DNA of 6,428 bases from Dehalococcoidales bacterium (GCA_028718465.1 JAQULX010000172.1:1-6428), one strand, 5' to 3'; counted from the stretch's first letter, positions 1 to 6,131 are shown. The notes: a model not told the origin generated them from the sequence alone. Made by a program: numbers and translations.

Positions 1-2
1 CT

Positions 3-1691
3 GTGAGACTGTTCGAATACGGCGCCGGATTTCTGGCGGTCTCGGCAGTGGCCTTCAGGAACTATTTCTCCAGCCGCTCTTTCAAAACGCGCCAGCAGAT
101 GAAGATCGTGCTGGTGAGCTGCCTGATTGCCCTGGTGCCGCTCATCATAATCAATGTTATTCCCCAGGCGGTCTGGGGCAGCCAGAGTGTGTTCCAGGCC
201 GGGTTCAGTATTTTAGTGATTGTATTTATCCCCCTGGGGATCGGATATGCGGTTGTCAGTCAGCAGCTCATGGATATTGATATCATAATCCGGCGGGGTG
301 TCATCTACGGTCTGATTACAGTCATCATGGCCTCTATCCTGGGAGTGGCTATTTTTCTGGTGATGATTTTAGATAAAACGATGGGGATAGGGGTGGAGAT
401 CATACTGGCGCTGGCGCTGGGAGCCCTGGCCACCGCCCTCTTCGGTCCTGCCAAAAAACACATAGAGGTTATCGTTGATAAATACCTCTACCGCGACCGG
501 TACGATTACCGGATGATCATCCAGAACCTCAGTAACTTCCTGAGGTCTTTCCGTGACCTGAACGACATCTCACGGCTTATCGTCGGAACAGTCGTGGAAA
601 CCCTGAACCTGGCCGGAGGCGCGTTGTTTGTTAAAACACAGTCAGGTGTATTCGAAGTCGGCGCTACCCAGGGTGTTTTTAACGATCCGGATATCAAGTC
701 GAAGCTGTCCCGGGTTATCGCCGTGCGCCAAAACCGGCTGGATTTCCCCGAAGGCGCTTTCCAATCCAATCCCGATGTTCCTTATATGATTCCGCTGGTA
801 GCCAGCGGAAAAGAAGTGGGGATTTTATGCGTATCGCGAAAGAAATCCCGGCAGGATTTTTCGCATGACGACCTGTTTTTGCTTCAGGGGATTACCTCGG
901 TTACGGCTATGGCGGTCAGCAATGCCATGCTGGTCCGCGACGTCAGCTTGCGGAATACCTTTGTTTCGATTGCCTCTCATGAGCTGCGTACTCCTCTGAC
1001 GTCCATTGTCGGGTTTGCTCAACTGCTTATTCAGCGCGATCCTGTGGATGAAAGGCGTATACAGTGGCTTAAAAAAATTCAGGAGAGTGGGAAAATGCTG
1101 ACCGCGATGGTCGACGATCTCTTGAATATTACGCGCATACAGTCCGGCAGGCTGACTTTGAAGCTTGGAGAGGTAAACCTGACCCGTTTGATCGAGGAAA
1201 AGCTGGCCGTTGCCAGGGAGATGACTGACAAACATGAATTTATATTTGAGGCTGGTCCCGATCTGCCGGAGGCCCTGGCCGACCGCGATAAGCTCGGCCA
1301 GGTTATCGACAATCTGCTGAGCAATGCCATCAAGTACAGCCCTCTCGGCGGTAAAATAACGGTTTCAGCCTGTCGCAGTCCGCGGCAGCACAGGGTCATC
1401 ATCTCCGTGGCTGACCGGGGTATCGGCATTAGCCCGGAGGATAAGGATTCGCTTTTTACCACTTTCCACCGGATACAGCGCCCGGAGACTCAGAGTATCC
1501 GGGGAAGCGGTCTGGGACTATATATCGCCAAAGAGTGGACGGTTGCCATGGGAGGTGAAATATGGTTGGAGAGCCAGTTGAATAAAGGTTCGACTTTTTA
1601 TATCTCTCTCCCGGCCGGAGAGCCTGACCCTGAAAAAATAACGACTGAAAAGATAGGGATGAACGATGCCGAAAAAAATGCTGATAGTTGA
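3..1691 (+). CDS. Membrane-bound GAF-HisKA sensor histidine kinase, 5' end cut by window edge
   Basis: This is the sensor of a two-component system: ATP-dependent autophosphorylation on histidine, then transfer to a receiver. The visible part is 562 residues. The frame is open to the window edge and opens on a GTG inside a hydrophobic stretch, so the true start is probably upstream. Membrane segments lie near residues 4-18, 34-54, 66-86, 99-123 and 130-148. A GAF-like domain spans about 185-308. The HisKA dimerisation domain follows with the motif SHELRTPLT (phospho-acceptor His326), then a HATPase_c domain with the N box (Asn437, Asn441), G1 (Asp471-x-Gly473-x-Gly475) and G2 (GSGLGL, 501-506). 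All catalytic boxes are intact. The multi-pass N-terminus resembles ComP-like and Chloroflexota kinases, and the ligand is unknown. The 3' end overlaps the receiver gene by 26 bases, so the receiver is its likely partner. Confidence 0.93.
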   Translation: MRLFEYGAGFLAVSAVAFRNYFSSRSFKTRQQMKIVLVSCLIALVPLIIINVIPQAVWGSQSVFQAGFSILVIVFIPLGIGYAVVSQQLMDIDIIIRRGVIYGLITVIMASILGVAIFLVMILDKTMGIGVEIILALALGALATALFGPAKKHIEVIVDKYLYRDRYDYRMIIQNLSNFLRSFRDLNDISRLIVGTVVETLNLAGGALFVKTQSGVFEVGATQGVFNDPDIKSKLSRVIAVRQNRLDFPEGAFQSNPDVPYMIPLVASGKEVGILCVSRKKSRQDFSHDDLFLLQGITSVTAMAVSNAMLVRDVSLRNTFVSIASHELRTPLTSIVGFAQLLIQRDPVDERRIQWLKKIQESGKMLTAMVDDLLNITRIQSGRLTLKLGEVNLTRLIEEKLAVAREMTDKHEFIFEAGPDLPEALADRDKLGQVIDNLLSNAIKYSPLGGKITVSACRSPRQHRVIISVADRGIGISPEDKDSLFTTFHRIQRPETQSIRGSGLGLYIAKEWTVAMGGEIWLESQLNKGSTFYISLPAGEPDPEKITTEKIGMNDAEKNADS

Positions 1692-2046
1692 AGATGAACA
1701 GGATATCCGGGAATTGATTGAAGCCATATTCAGCGAACAGGACGGTTATGAAATTTTTTGCGCCGGGGATAGCTGGGAAGCCCTCAGCATCATTTATTCC
1801 GGCAAGCCGGATGTCATCATCCTGGATGTCAATTTGCCGGTGCTGTCCGGTTACAGCCTCTGCAAGATGGTTAAAGATGACCCGGCCATGAAAAAGACCA
1901 TAATACTGATGCTGAGCGGCATGGCGCAGAGGGACGACCATTTGCGGGCGCTGGCCGCTGGCGCAGACAGCTATTTAACCAAACCGTTCAGCACCCAGGA
2001 ACTCATGGATACAGTACAAAAGCTGGTTGAAGAGCGCCTGGCTTGA
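1666..2046 (+). CDS. Stand-alone CheY-type response regulator receiver
   Basis: This is a single receiver domain of 126 residues with no output domain, the length of CheY or Spo0F. The acidic pocket is Glu9/Asp10, and the phospho-acceptor is Asp54 in IILD. The switch residue is Ser84 in LMLSG, the aromatic switch position is Tyr103, and the conserved lysine is Lys106 in LTKPF. All the residues needed for phosphorylation are present. The start ATG lies inside the upstream kinase gene and has AGGGA six bases before it (1655-1659). A second in-frame ATG at 1678 would remove part of beta-1 and is unlikely. The gene sits between two histidine kinases and overlaps the first. By inference it receives phosphate from one or both, and signals by protein contact or as a phosphorelay intermediate. 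Its output is not visible here. Confidence 0.95.
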   Translation: MPKKMLIVEDEQDIRELIEAIFSEQDGYEIFCAGDSWEALSIIYSGKPDVIILDVNLPVLSGYSLCKMVKDDPAMKKTIILMLSGMAQRDDHLRALAAGADSYLTKPFSTQELMDTVQKLVEERLA

Positions 2047-2057
2047 GCGAATCTACC

Positions 2058-2065
2058 GAGGAGGG
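2058..2065 (+). promoter_or_regulatory. Strong ribosome binding site deciding the second kinase start
   Basis: GAGGAGGG lies seven bases upstream of ATG 2073. It sits inside the reading frame that opens at TTG 2043, so it argues for the internal ATG over the coupled TTG. A second AGGAG-like run at 2079-2083 precedes ATG 2088 with only four bases between, so some ambiguity remains. Confidence 0.6.
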
Positions 2066-2072
2066 TATGGAA

Positions 2073-3635
2073 ATGCCGAGGAGAAAAATGGGGACCCTTT
2101 TGAGTCCTGACGGATTTGATGGCATTCCGGCGAATGTTTTAGCGGACGCATCTCAGCTGTCCGGCGCAGGCGGAACCGGAATGACTCCGGGGCGGGCAGA
2201 TAATGCCGGGATGTCGGGTGGTAGGGCATTCTCTAACGCAGGGATAAGCGAAGGATTTTTCAAGGCTCTGGTGGAGAATACCCTGGACATCATTTTAATG
2301 GTGGGTCCCGATGGCTGTATTCGCTCTATCAGTCCGTCTAACCGGCAACTGATGGGATATAAACCGGAAAAAATTGCCGGCCGGAGTATCTTTGATTTTG
2401 TTCATCCGGACAATTTCAGGGAGGTCTCGGGGATATTTGAACACTCTGTTCAAATTTCGGGATTTACCGCTCATTCCGAGTGCCGGCTTAAACATAAGGA
2501 CCGTTCCTGGCACTATGCTGAAATCGTTGCCGAAAGCATTCCGGAACTCCAGGCCAGGCAGTTTATTGCGATGGGCATCCGCGATATTACCAGGTATAAA
2601 AAAACAGAGGAAGCCCTTCAGGAAACCAGCGACCTGTACTTTAGCCTGATGGAAAACTCCCCTGATCCGATACTGGTGATCAACCCGGATACCTCTATCA
2701 GGCATGTTAATTCGGCACTGGAGAAGCTGACCGGATTTTCCCGTGATCAGCTCATTAATGTTAAATTCCCCTACCCGTGGTGTCCCGATGGAAACAATAT
2801 GGAGTGCGCCAGTCCTGTGGGGCATTCCCTTCGAAAAAGGATAAGCGGGTTGGAGGCCTGCTTTCGAAAGCAAGATGGGAAAGTCTTCTGGTCGGAGATA
2901 AACTTGCTGCCGGTAAAGACCGGAGGACGGACCAGGTATGTTATCTCATGCTGGAAAGATATTACGGAGCAGAAGGTGCTCAGAGATGAAGTAAACTTTT
3001 ATATTAGCCAGATTACTCTCGTCCAGGAAGAAGAGAAGAAGCGCCTGGCCCGGGAGCTGCATGACGATACTGCTCAGGCGCTGGCCTTGCTGGCTCTTGA
3101 GCTGGATTCATTGAGTAACTCACGGGAGCCTGTACCCGACAAAGTTGCCCGAAAGGTGGAACAGATGAAAAGGAACGTCGATCAGGCGTTAGAGGACGTT
3201 CGCCGGTTCAGTCATGAGCTGCGGCCGGCCATACTGGACCAGCTTGGGCTGCTGGCTGCCCTGGAGTTCCTGGTGGATGAAATGAACCAGAAAGGCCGGA
3301 TTAAAACCAGATTGGTGGTTGGCGGCAAGGAGCATCGGTTCTCAGGTAATATAGAACTGGCCTTATTCCGTATTGTACAGGAGGCTCTTAGCAATGCCCG
3401 GAAGCATTCCGAGGCTACCCGGGTCACTGTGAGCATTAAATTCTCTCGCGAAAATATTTATATCAAAGTGGCCGATAATGGAAAAGGATTTAATGTTGTG
3501 GATGACAGTTTGTCCGCAGTGAACCGGGGAAGGTTGGGATTGACAAGCATCAAGGAACGCGCTAAATTGATCGGCGCTGAGCTTAACCTGGATTCTGCTC
3601 CCGGAAAAGGCACGCTGGTTAGTGTCAAATTGTAG
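2073..3635 (+). CDS. Soluble PAS-PAS sensor histidine kinase, HisKA_3 (NarX/DegS) type
   Basis: This is a cytoplasmic sensor kinase of 520 residues from ATG 2073, with no membrane segment. The first 60 or so residues are Gly/Met/Ala/Asn-rich and probably disordered. PAS domains follow at about 62-175 and 188-300, each ending in a PAC-like D-I-T motif. The HisKA_3 dimerisation domain (about 308-395) carries RELHDD with His330 as phospho-acceptor, then SHELRPAILDQLGL. The HATPase_c domain has an N box at Asn441, DNGKG (Asp468, Gly470, Gly472) and a GRLGL box (486-490). This class normally phosphorylates NarL/FixJ regulators, but the only receiver here is the CheY-type one upstream. Start choice: TTG 2043 would give 530 residues and a four-base TTGA overlap with the receiver stop. 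ATG 2073 is preferred because GAGGAGGG (2058-2065) sits seven bases before it. ATG 2067 and 2088 are also possible. Confidence 0.93.
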   Translation: MPRRKMGTLLSPDGFDGIPANVLADASQLSGAGGTGMTPGRADNAGMSGGRAFSNAGISEGFFKALVENTLDIILMVGPDGCIRSISPSNRQLMGYKPEKIAGRSIFDFVHPDNFREVSGIFEHSVQISGFTAHSECRLKHKDRSWHYAEIVAESIPELQARQFIAMGIRDITRYKKTEEALQETSDLYFSLMENSPDPILVINPDTSIRHVNSALEKLTGFSRDQLINVKFPYPWCPDGNNMECASPVGHSLRKRISGLEACFRKQDGKVFWSEINLLPVKTGGRTRYVISCWKDITEQKVLRDEVNFYISQITLVQEEEKKRLARELHDDTAQALALLALELDSLSNSREPVPDKVARKVEQMKRNVDQALEDVRRFSHELRPAILDQLGLLAALEFLVDEMNQKGRIKTRLVVGGKEHRFSGNIELALFRIVQEALSNARKHSEATRVTVSIKFSRENIYIKVADNGKGFNVVDDSLSAVNRGRLGLTSIKERAKLIGAELNLDSAPGKGTLVSVKL

Positions 3636-3851
3636 CTATCCGGGACCGGGTTGTCAGCGTTATCCTGCCTGTTTTCCGCTCTTTACCATGAATCCCGTGT
3701 GCCGGCGTACTCCATGTCTTCACGGGCTTCAGGCATCTACCCCATCCTGTTGTGATATAAAAACGAAGATAAAACATCAGGTACTTTAGTAGCCGGTCCG
3801 TCCGTTACCAATTCGTCATTTAAACCGATTGCTGGCAGACATACTATATAC
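3636..3851. other. Intergenic stretch after the kinase cassette
   Basis: I see no gene and no convincing intrinsic terminator here, although the signalling operon should end nearby. The best hairpin is a 6-bp stem (CCCGTG at 3694-3699 with CACGGG at 3721-3726) with a 21-base loop and no T-run, which is weak. A TGnTATAAA sequence at 3753-3761 resembles an extended -10 element but has no good -35 partner. Confidence 0.4.
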
Positions 3852-4202
3852 ATGTCGAATTACTCCGAATATACCCGTAGGATGCAAAGTATGCCCGATA
3901 CGAATCGTTATACCTTGATACCGGTCAGTGAAATGGTTGAGGACCTCAGGGTTTGTGAACAAGGGCAATGTTTGGTGGTGAGAGGAATGGACAGTGGATG
4001 TTGCGAACCGGAGCCGGCAAAATTTACAGTACCCGGCAAATACACCAGCAAGGGGTTTAGAATATCATCTTATCCGGGTGAACCGCTGGCGGTATGGCGC
4101 TTAAAAAAGATTTTTTTCATTCTGGGCTCGAAAACAGACCTTCAGCCCAAAACTATGGCGCGTATTTTCAGCTTCTATTCGCAGACCCGCCAGTATCAGT
4201 AG
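3852..4202 (+). CDS. Doubtful small ORF, unknown function; possible zero-frame part of a frameshifted gene
   Basis: This ORF of 116 codons has no family I recognise and no membrane segment or signal peptide. It has a cysteine cluster (C-x4-C, then a CC pair about ten residues later, encoded around 3955-4007) and a basic patch near its end. ATG 3852 has no ribosome binding site. ATG 3891, preceded by AGGA at 3879-3882 with eight bases between, is a better start and gives 103 residues (MPDTNRYTLIPV...). The frame is open upstream only to 3756. A second ORF in the -1 frame (4082-4372) overlaps the end, and slippery heptamers occur in the overlap. It could be a real small gene, the first part of a frameshifted gene, a decayed gene, or a chance ORF in a gene-poor gap. 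Confidence 0.3.
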   Translation: MSNYSEYTRRMQSMPDTNRYTLIPVSEMVEDLRVCEQGQCLVVRGMDSGCCEPEPAKFTVPGKYTSKGFRISSYPGEPLAVWRLKKIFFILGSKTDLQPKTMARIFSFYSQTRQYQ

Positions 4203-4372
4203 AGCCTTCAGTAGAACCGGTACTTTTACCTGTACCAGGTATCAAGAAACCGGATTTGAACTCCTTGCCTCATTATGGGATGCGGGCGCTCAGCGGGCGC
4301 CCGCTAACCATTTTTACTGCGGCAAAGCCGGGGAAAGCGCCGGCAAGACGGAATATCACTTTACTATACTGA
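4094..4372 (+). CDS. Doubtful overlapping ORF in the -1 frame, proline-rich; possible frameshift extension
   Basis: This frame is open from 4082 and has ATG 4094 with no ribosome binding site, so independent initiation is unlikely. The encoded segment is Pro- and Lys-rich and not recognised. Modest support for coding comes from a tandem 12-base repeat at 4196-4219. It encodes SVEP twice, and the two copies differ only at wobble positions (GAG/GAA and CCT/CCG). That pattern suits selection in this frame, although two differences are few. A -1 slip at 4103-4109 from the preceding ORF would join both frames into a product of about 173 residues from ATG 3852, or about 160 from ATG 3891. It may equally be the tail of a gene broken by an indel or sequencing error in the A6/T7 tracts. 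Confidence 0.25.
   Translation: MALKKDFFHSGLENRPSAQNYGAYFQLLFADPPVSVEPSVEPVLLPVPGIKKPDLNSLPHYGMRALSGRPLTIFTAAKPGKAPARRNITLLY
4103..4149 (+). promoter_or_regulatory. Candidate -1 ribosomal frameshift signal
   Basis: In the zero frame of the 3852-4202 ORF the codons read TTA AAA AAG ATT TTT TTC. This places A AAA AAG (4103-4109) and T TTT TTC (4112-4118) both in the phase needed for -1 slippage. Downstream, TGGGCT (4123-4128), a bulged C and GAA pair with TTC-AGCCCA (4141-4149). This makes a nine-pair stem with one bulge and an eight-base loop, starting 13 bases after the first heptamer and four after the second. A AAA AAG is the known dnaX-type slippery sequence. The layout is seen directly, while its function is inferred and depends on the ORFs being real. 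Confidence 0.3.
4282..4315 (+). terminator. GC-rich hairpin with following T-run, possible terminator
   Basis: GCGGGCGC (4282-4289) pairs perfectly with GCGCCCGC (4297-4304) around a seven-base loop. The sequence AGCGGGCGCCCGCT (4292-4305) is also itself a perfect palindrome. TTTTT follows at 4311-4315, six bases after the stem, which is further than usual. It would stop transcripts from upstream before the epimerase promoter. It lies within the doubtful -1-frame ORF, so either that ORF or the terminator reading may be wrong. Confidence 0.4.
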
Positions 4373-4388
4373 GAGCTTACCCTATAAT
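4360..4388 (+). promoter_or_regulatory. Sigma-70-like promoter upstream of the epimerase
   Basis: A perfect TATAAT (4383-4388) lies 17 bases after TTTACT (4360-4365), which matches the TTGACA consensus at four of six positions. Transcription would begin near 4395, giving a leader of about 190 bases before GTG 4583. The only gene on this strand downstream is the epimerase, so this is its likely promoter. Confidence 0.5.
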
Positions 4389-4400
4389 TTACGTGTAAAT
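4387..4400. promoter_or_regulatory. Perfect palindrome over the predicted transcription start, operator-like
   Basis: ATTTAC-GT-GTAAAT is a perfect 6-2-6 inverted repeat that begins inside the -10 element and covers the expected start of transcription. A protein bound there would block RNA polymerase, so a repressor operator is the natural reading. I do not recognise the cognate regulator, and none is encoded in this window. Confidence 0.4.
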
Positions 4401-4416
4401 CGCTGACTGCTTAATG

Positions 4417-4435
4417 GCGACAATATAGCGACAAT
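4417..4435 (+). repeat. Direct repeat GCGACAAT, 11-base period
   Basis: GCGACAAT occurs at 4417-4424 and again at 4428-4435. The start-to-start distance of 11 bases is one helical turn, which would put both copies on the same face of the DNA. It lies in the predicted epimerase leader, about 22-40 bases after the likely transcription start. It may be a protein-binding site or chance. Confidence 0.35.
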
Positions 4436-4537
4436 TAAAGGGATTCGACTGTCTCACCGGCAAAGCGAAATATCAGAGATAACTCCCCACCGGAATGCGG
4501 AGCGGAGGAAGACAGATATATACTTATAAATAGATGA

Positions 4538-4574
4538 ATCGGAGAGACCGATATTGAAGGTCACTTGAATGGAG
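4538..4574 (+). promoter_or_regulatory. Small hairpin and ribosome binding site before the epimerase
   Basis: GGAG at 4571-4574, eight bases from GTG 4583, supports that start. About 20 bases upstream, ATCGG-AGAGA-CCGAT (4538-4552) forms a 5-bp hairpin that leaves the site exposed. Its small size makes a regulatory role uncertain. Confidence 0.4.
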
Positions 4575-4582
4575 TGTAAATA

Positions 4583-5551
4583 GTGAACAACACGAATAAC
4601 CAGCACAACCGGAATCTGCGGGCAGTGGTCACCGGGGGGGCCGGGTTCATTGGCTCGCATATTGCGGACGGACTGGCGGACCGGGGCTGGCAGATTACTA
4701 TTATAGACAACCTGTCGACCGGACGCAGGGAAAATATCCAGCACCTGGTAGGTGCCGGACGTGCAGAGTTGATCGAGGGAAGTATTACTGACCTTTCACT
4801 GCTGCAAAAGGTCTTTGAAGGTGTTGATTATGTATTTCATGAGGCGGCAATATCCAGCGTGCCCCGCAGCATCGATAATCCGGCGGCATCCAACGAAGCC
4901 AATATTACCGGAACTTTGAATGTATTGCTGGCAGCCAGAGATAATAGGGTAAAGAAAGTGGTTTTTGCTTCATCCGCCTCGGTTTATGGAGATGCCCCCG
5001 CCTTGCCCAAACAGGAAGATATGAAGCCCGATCCCCTTTCTCCTTATGCCCTTACCAAGCTGACGGCCGAGTATTATTGCCGGATCTTCAATGATATCTT
5101 TAAGCTTCCCACCGCCAGCCTGCGGTATTTCAACGTCTACGGTCCCAGGCAGGCCCCGGATTCGCAGTATGCAGCAGTAATACCTAAATTTATTCAGAGC
5201 ATTATTGAGGGTAAATCTCCTGTTATTTTCGGCGACGGCGAGCAGTCCCGGGATTTTGTTTTTGTTAAGGATGTTGTTGCCGTCAATATTCTGGCGGCAG
5301 AAACCGGCGCTACCGGGATCTTTAATATCGGCCAGGGGGAAAAAATCACTCTTAATGAGCTTACCCGGATTATGCTGAAATTCCTGGACAGAAAAGATAT
5401 CCGGCCGACATATGAGAAGGAACGGACGGGAGACATCAAGCACAGCCTGGCGGATATCACCAGGGTACGGTCTTTTGGTTACAGCCCGCAATATGATATC
5501 GAAACAGGCATCAGGGAGACCATCCGGAGCTTCAGGGATAATCCGGCTTAA
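4583..5551 (+). CDS. NAD-dependent UDP-sugar 4-epimerase, WbpP/GalE-type extended SDR
   Basis: This cytosolic NAD(P)-dependent extended short-chain dehydrogenase of 322 residues probably inverts C4 of a UDP-hexose or UDP-N-acetylhexosamine for surface polysaccharide synthesis. The Rossmann motif TGGAGFIGS spans 17-25, with Asp42 after beta-2 for the adenosine ribose. The catalytic set is a Ser in the FASSASVYG segment (128-136) and Tyr155-x3-Lys159. RYFNVYGPRQ (181-190) and SRDFVFVKD (222-230) are substrate-side motifs. SVPRSIDNP (92-100), LPKQED, YAAVIPKF (196-203), HSLADI and GYSPQYD match WbpP (UDP-GlcNAc 4-epimerase) from memory more closely than classical GalE. Substrate is inferred, and UDP-glucose or UDP-glucuronate activity cannot be excluded. 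The start is GTG with GGAG (4571-4574) eight bases before it. The gene stands alone on its strand behind its own candidate promoter. Confidence 0.92.
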   Translation: MNNTNNQHNRNLRAVVTGGAGFIGSHIADGLADRGWQITIIDNLSTGRRENIQHLVGAGRAELIEGSITDLSLLQKVFEGVDYVFHEAAISSVPRSIDNPAASNEANITGTLNVLLAARDNRVKKVVFASSASVYGDAPALPKQEDMKPDPLSPYALTKLTAEYYCRIFNDIFKLPTASLRYFNVYGPRQAPDSQYAAVIPKFIQSIIEGKSPVIFGDGEQSRDFVFVKDVVAVNILAAETGATGIFNIGQGEKITLNELTRIMLKFLDRKDIRPTYEKERTGDIKHSLADITRVRSFGYSPQYDIETGIRETIRSFRDNPA

Positions 5552-5618
5552 GCCGTCAGGGACCGAATAAACGAAGCCGAAACATCTGATTTCAGGCCAA
5601 AACATCCGGGGGAGGAAG

Positions 5619-5650
5619 AAAAATCCGCCGTCACAGGGGACCGGCGGATA
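5619..5650. terminator. Bidirectional intrinsic terminator between convergent genes
   Basis: ATCCGCCG (5623-5630) pairs with CGGCGGAT (5642-5649). The stem extends by TC/GA if one C is bulged, leaving a six-base loop. An A-run at 5619-5623 gives a U-run for minus-strand transcripts, and ATATTTT follows the stem for plus-strand transcripts. It therefore can end both the epimerase and the secreted-protein messages. The minus-strand gene's stop codon (5631-5633) lies inside the hairpin. Confidence 0.75.
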
Positions 5651-6131
5651 TATTTTGCACCGCTTTGGCTTTTTCTTCAAAATCTTTAAGCAATCTGAAG
5701 GTGGTATTTCCGTAATCGCTCATATGCGATTTTTCTATCCTGACAATCTGGTATGGGGCTGGACCGCCCGATTCGTCTGAAATAGTGGGGATGTCCGCCA
5801 GGACCCAGGCCGCTTCCTTATACTGATATATGTTGGAGATGTGTGCCTGGGATGAGCCGCTGGAACCCCAGAAAGCCACTATTACAAAATGGCTGGAATA
5901 GTCCGCGGACTCCACCTCAGCCTGGTCTTCCGGAGAGAGTCCGAAAATGGGGTTGGGAGGCGGGGCAGTAATGATCTTCAGCATTGGGTTCTGCCCGTAG
6001 GCTGTTCCATAGCCGGGACTCTGGCTGATTGTTTCGAAGGCGATCTCAACAGGATCCCCGGCATAAGCTCCCAGAGGGACTATAAAAAGAATTACCGCTA
6101 AAGCTGCTAACCAGATAATCCGCTTCTTCAT
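5631..6131 (-). CDS. Small secreted protein of unknown function
   Basis: The protein has 166 residues. It starts with a clear Sec signal peptide: a basic MKKR start, a hydrophobic core at about 5-20, and a likely cleavage after AYA at residue 24. There is no cysteine, so it is not a lipoprotein. The mature part of about 142 residues contains a hydrophobic strand HFVIVAFWG (81-89) followed by a Gly/Ser turn, then alternating strands and a PYQIVRIEKS-like strand (126-135). This order loosely recalls the PrcB C-terminal-like fold (strand, G-x-x-S-G, strands, Y-x-I-V-x-I), which is only a suggestion. No catalytic residues are recognisable. No good ribosome binding site lies directly before ATG 6131. 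A nine-codon minicistron with a strong site ends on this start, suggesting translational coupling. The gene is convergent with the epimerase. Confidence 0.85.
   Translation of the reverse strand: MKKRIIWLAALAVILFIVPLGAYAGDPVEIAFETISQSPGYGTAYGQNPMLKIITAPPPNPIFGLSPEDQAEVESADYSSHFVIVAFWGSSGSSQAHISNIYQYKEAAWVLADIPTISDESGGPAPYQIVRIEKSHMSDYGNTTFRLLKDFEEKAKAVQNISAGPL

Noticed and set aside
825..1462. Minus-strand open frames within the first kinase.
   Set aside because: They are shadows of a kinase whose motifs are all intact, with no ribosome binding site or recognisable product.
2772..2868. Cysteines in the second PAS domain might bind a metal or cluster.
   Set aside because: The PYPW-x-P segment is a common PAS motif, and the cysteine spacing fits no known cluster or heme-binding pattern.
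4219..4241. Inverted repeat TACCTG-TAC-CAGGTA (4227-4241) as an operator.
   Set aside because: It is short, lies more than 100 bases before the promoter and within a possible coding frame, with no further support.
4248..4310. GGATTTGAAC (4250-4259) looks like the reverse complement of a tRNA T-loop, suggesting a minus-strand tRNA.
   Set aside because: The flanking bases do not form a five-pair T stem, and no acceptor, D or anticodon arm can be assembled around it.
4316..4350. GCGGCAAAGCCGGGG recalls part of the c-di-GMP (GEMM) riboswitch core.
   Set aside because: The other conserved segments and the second stem are missing, and the stretch lies upstream of the predicted promoter.
4970..5680. 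Long minus-strand open frame antisense to the epimerase.
   Set aside because: It is a shadow of the well-supported epimerase gene, crosses the terminator, and shows no recognisable protein or start signal.
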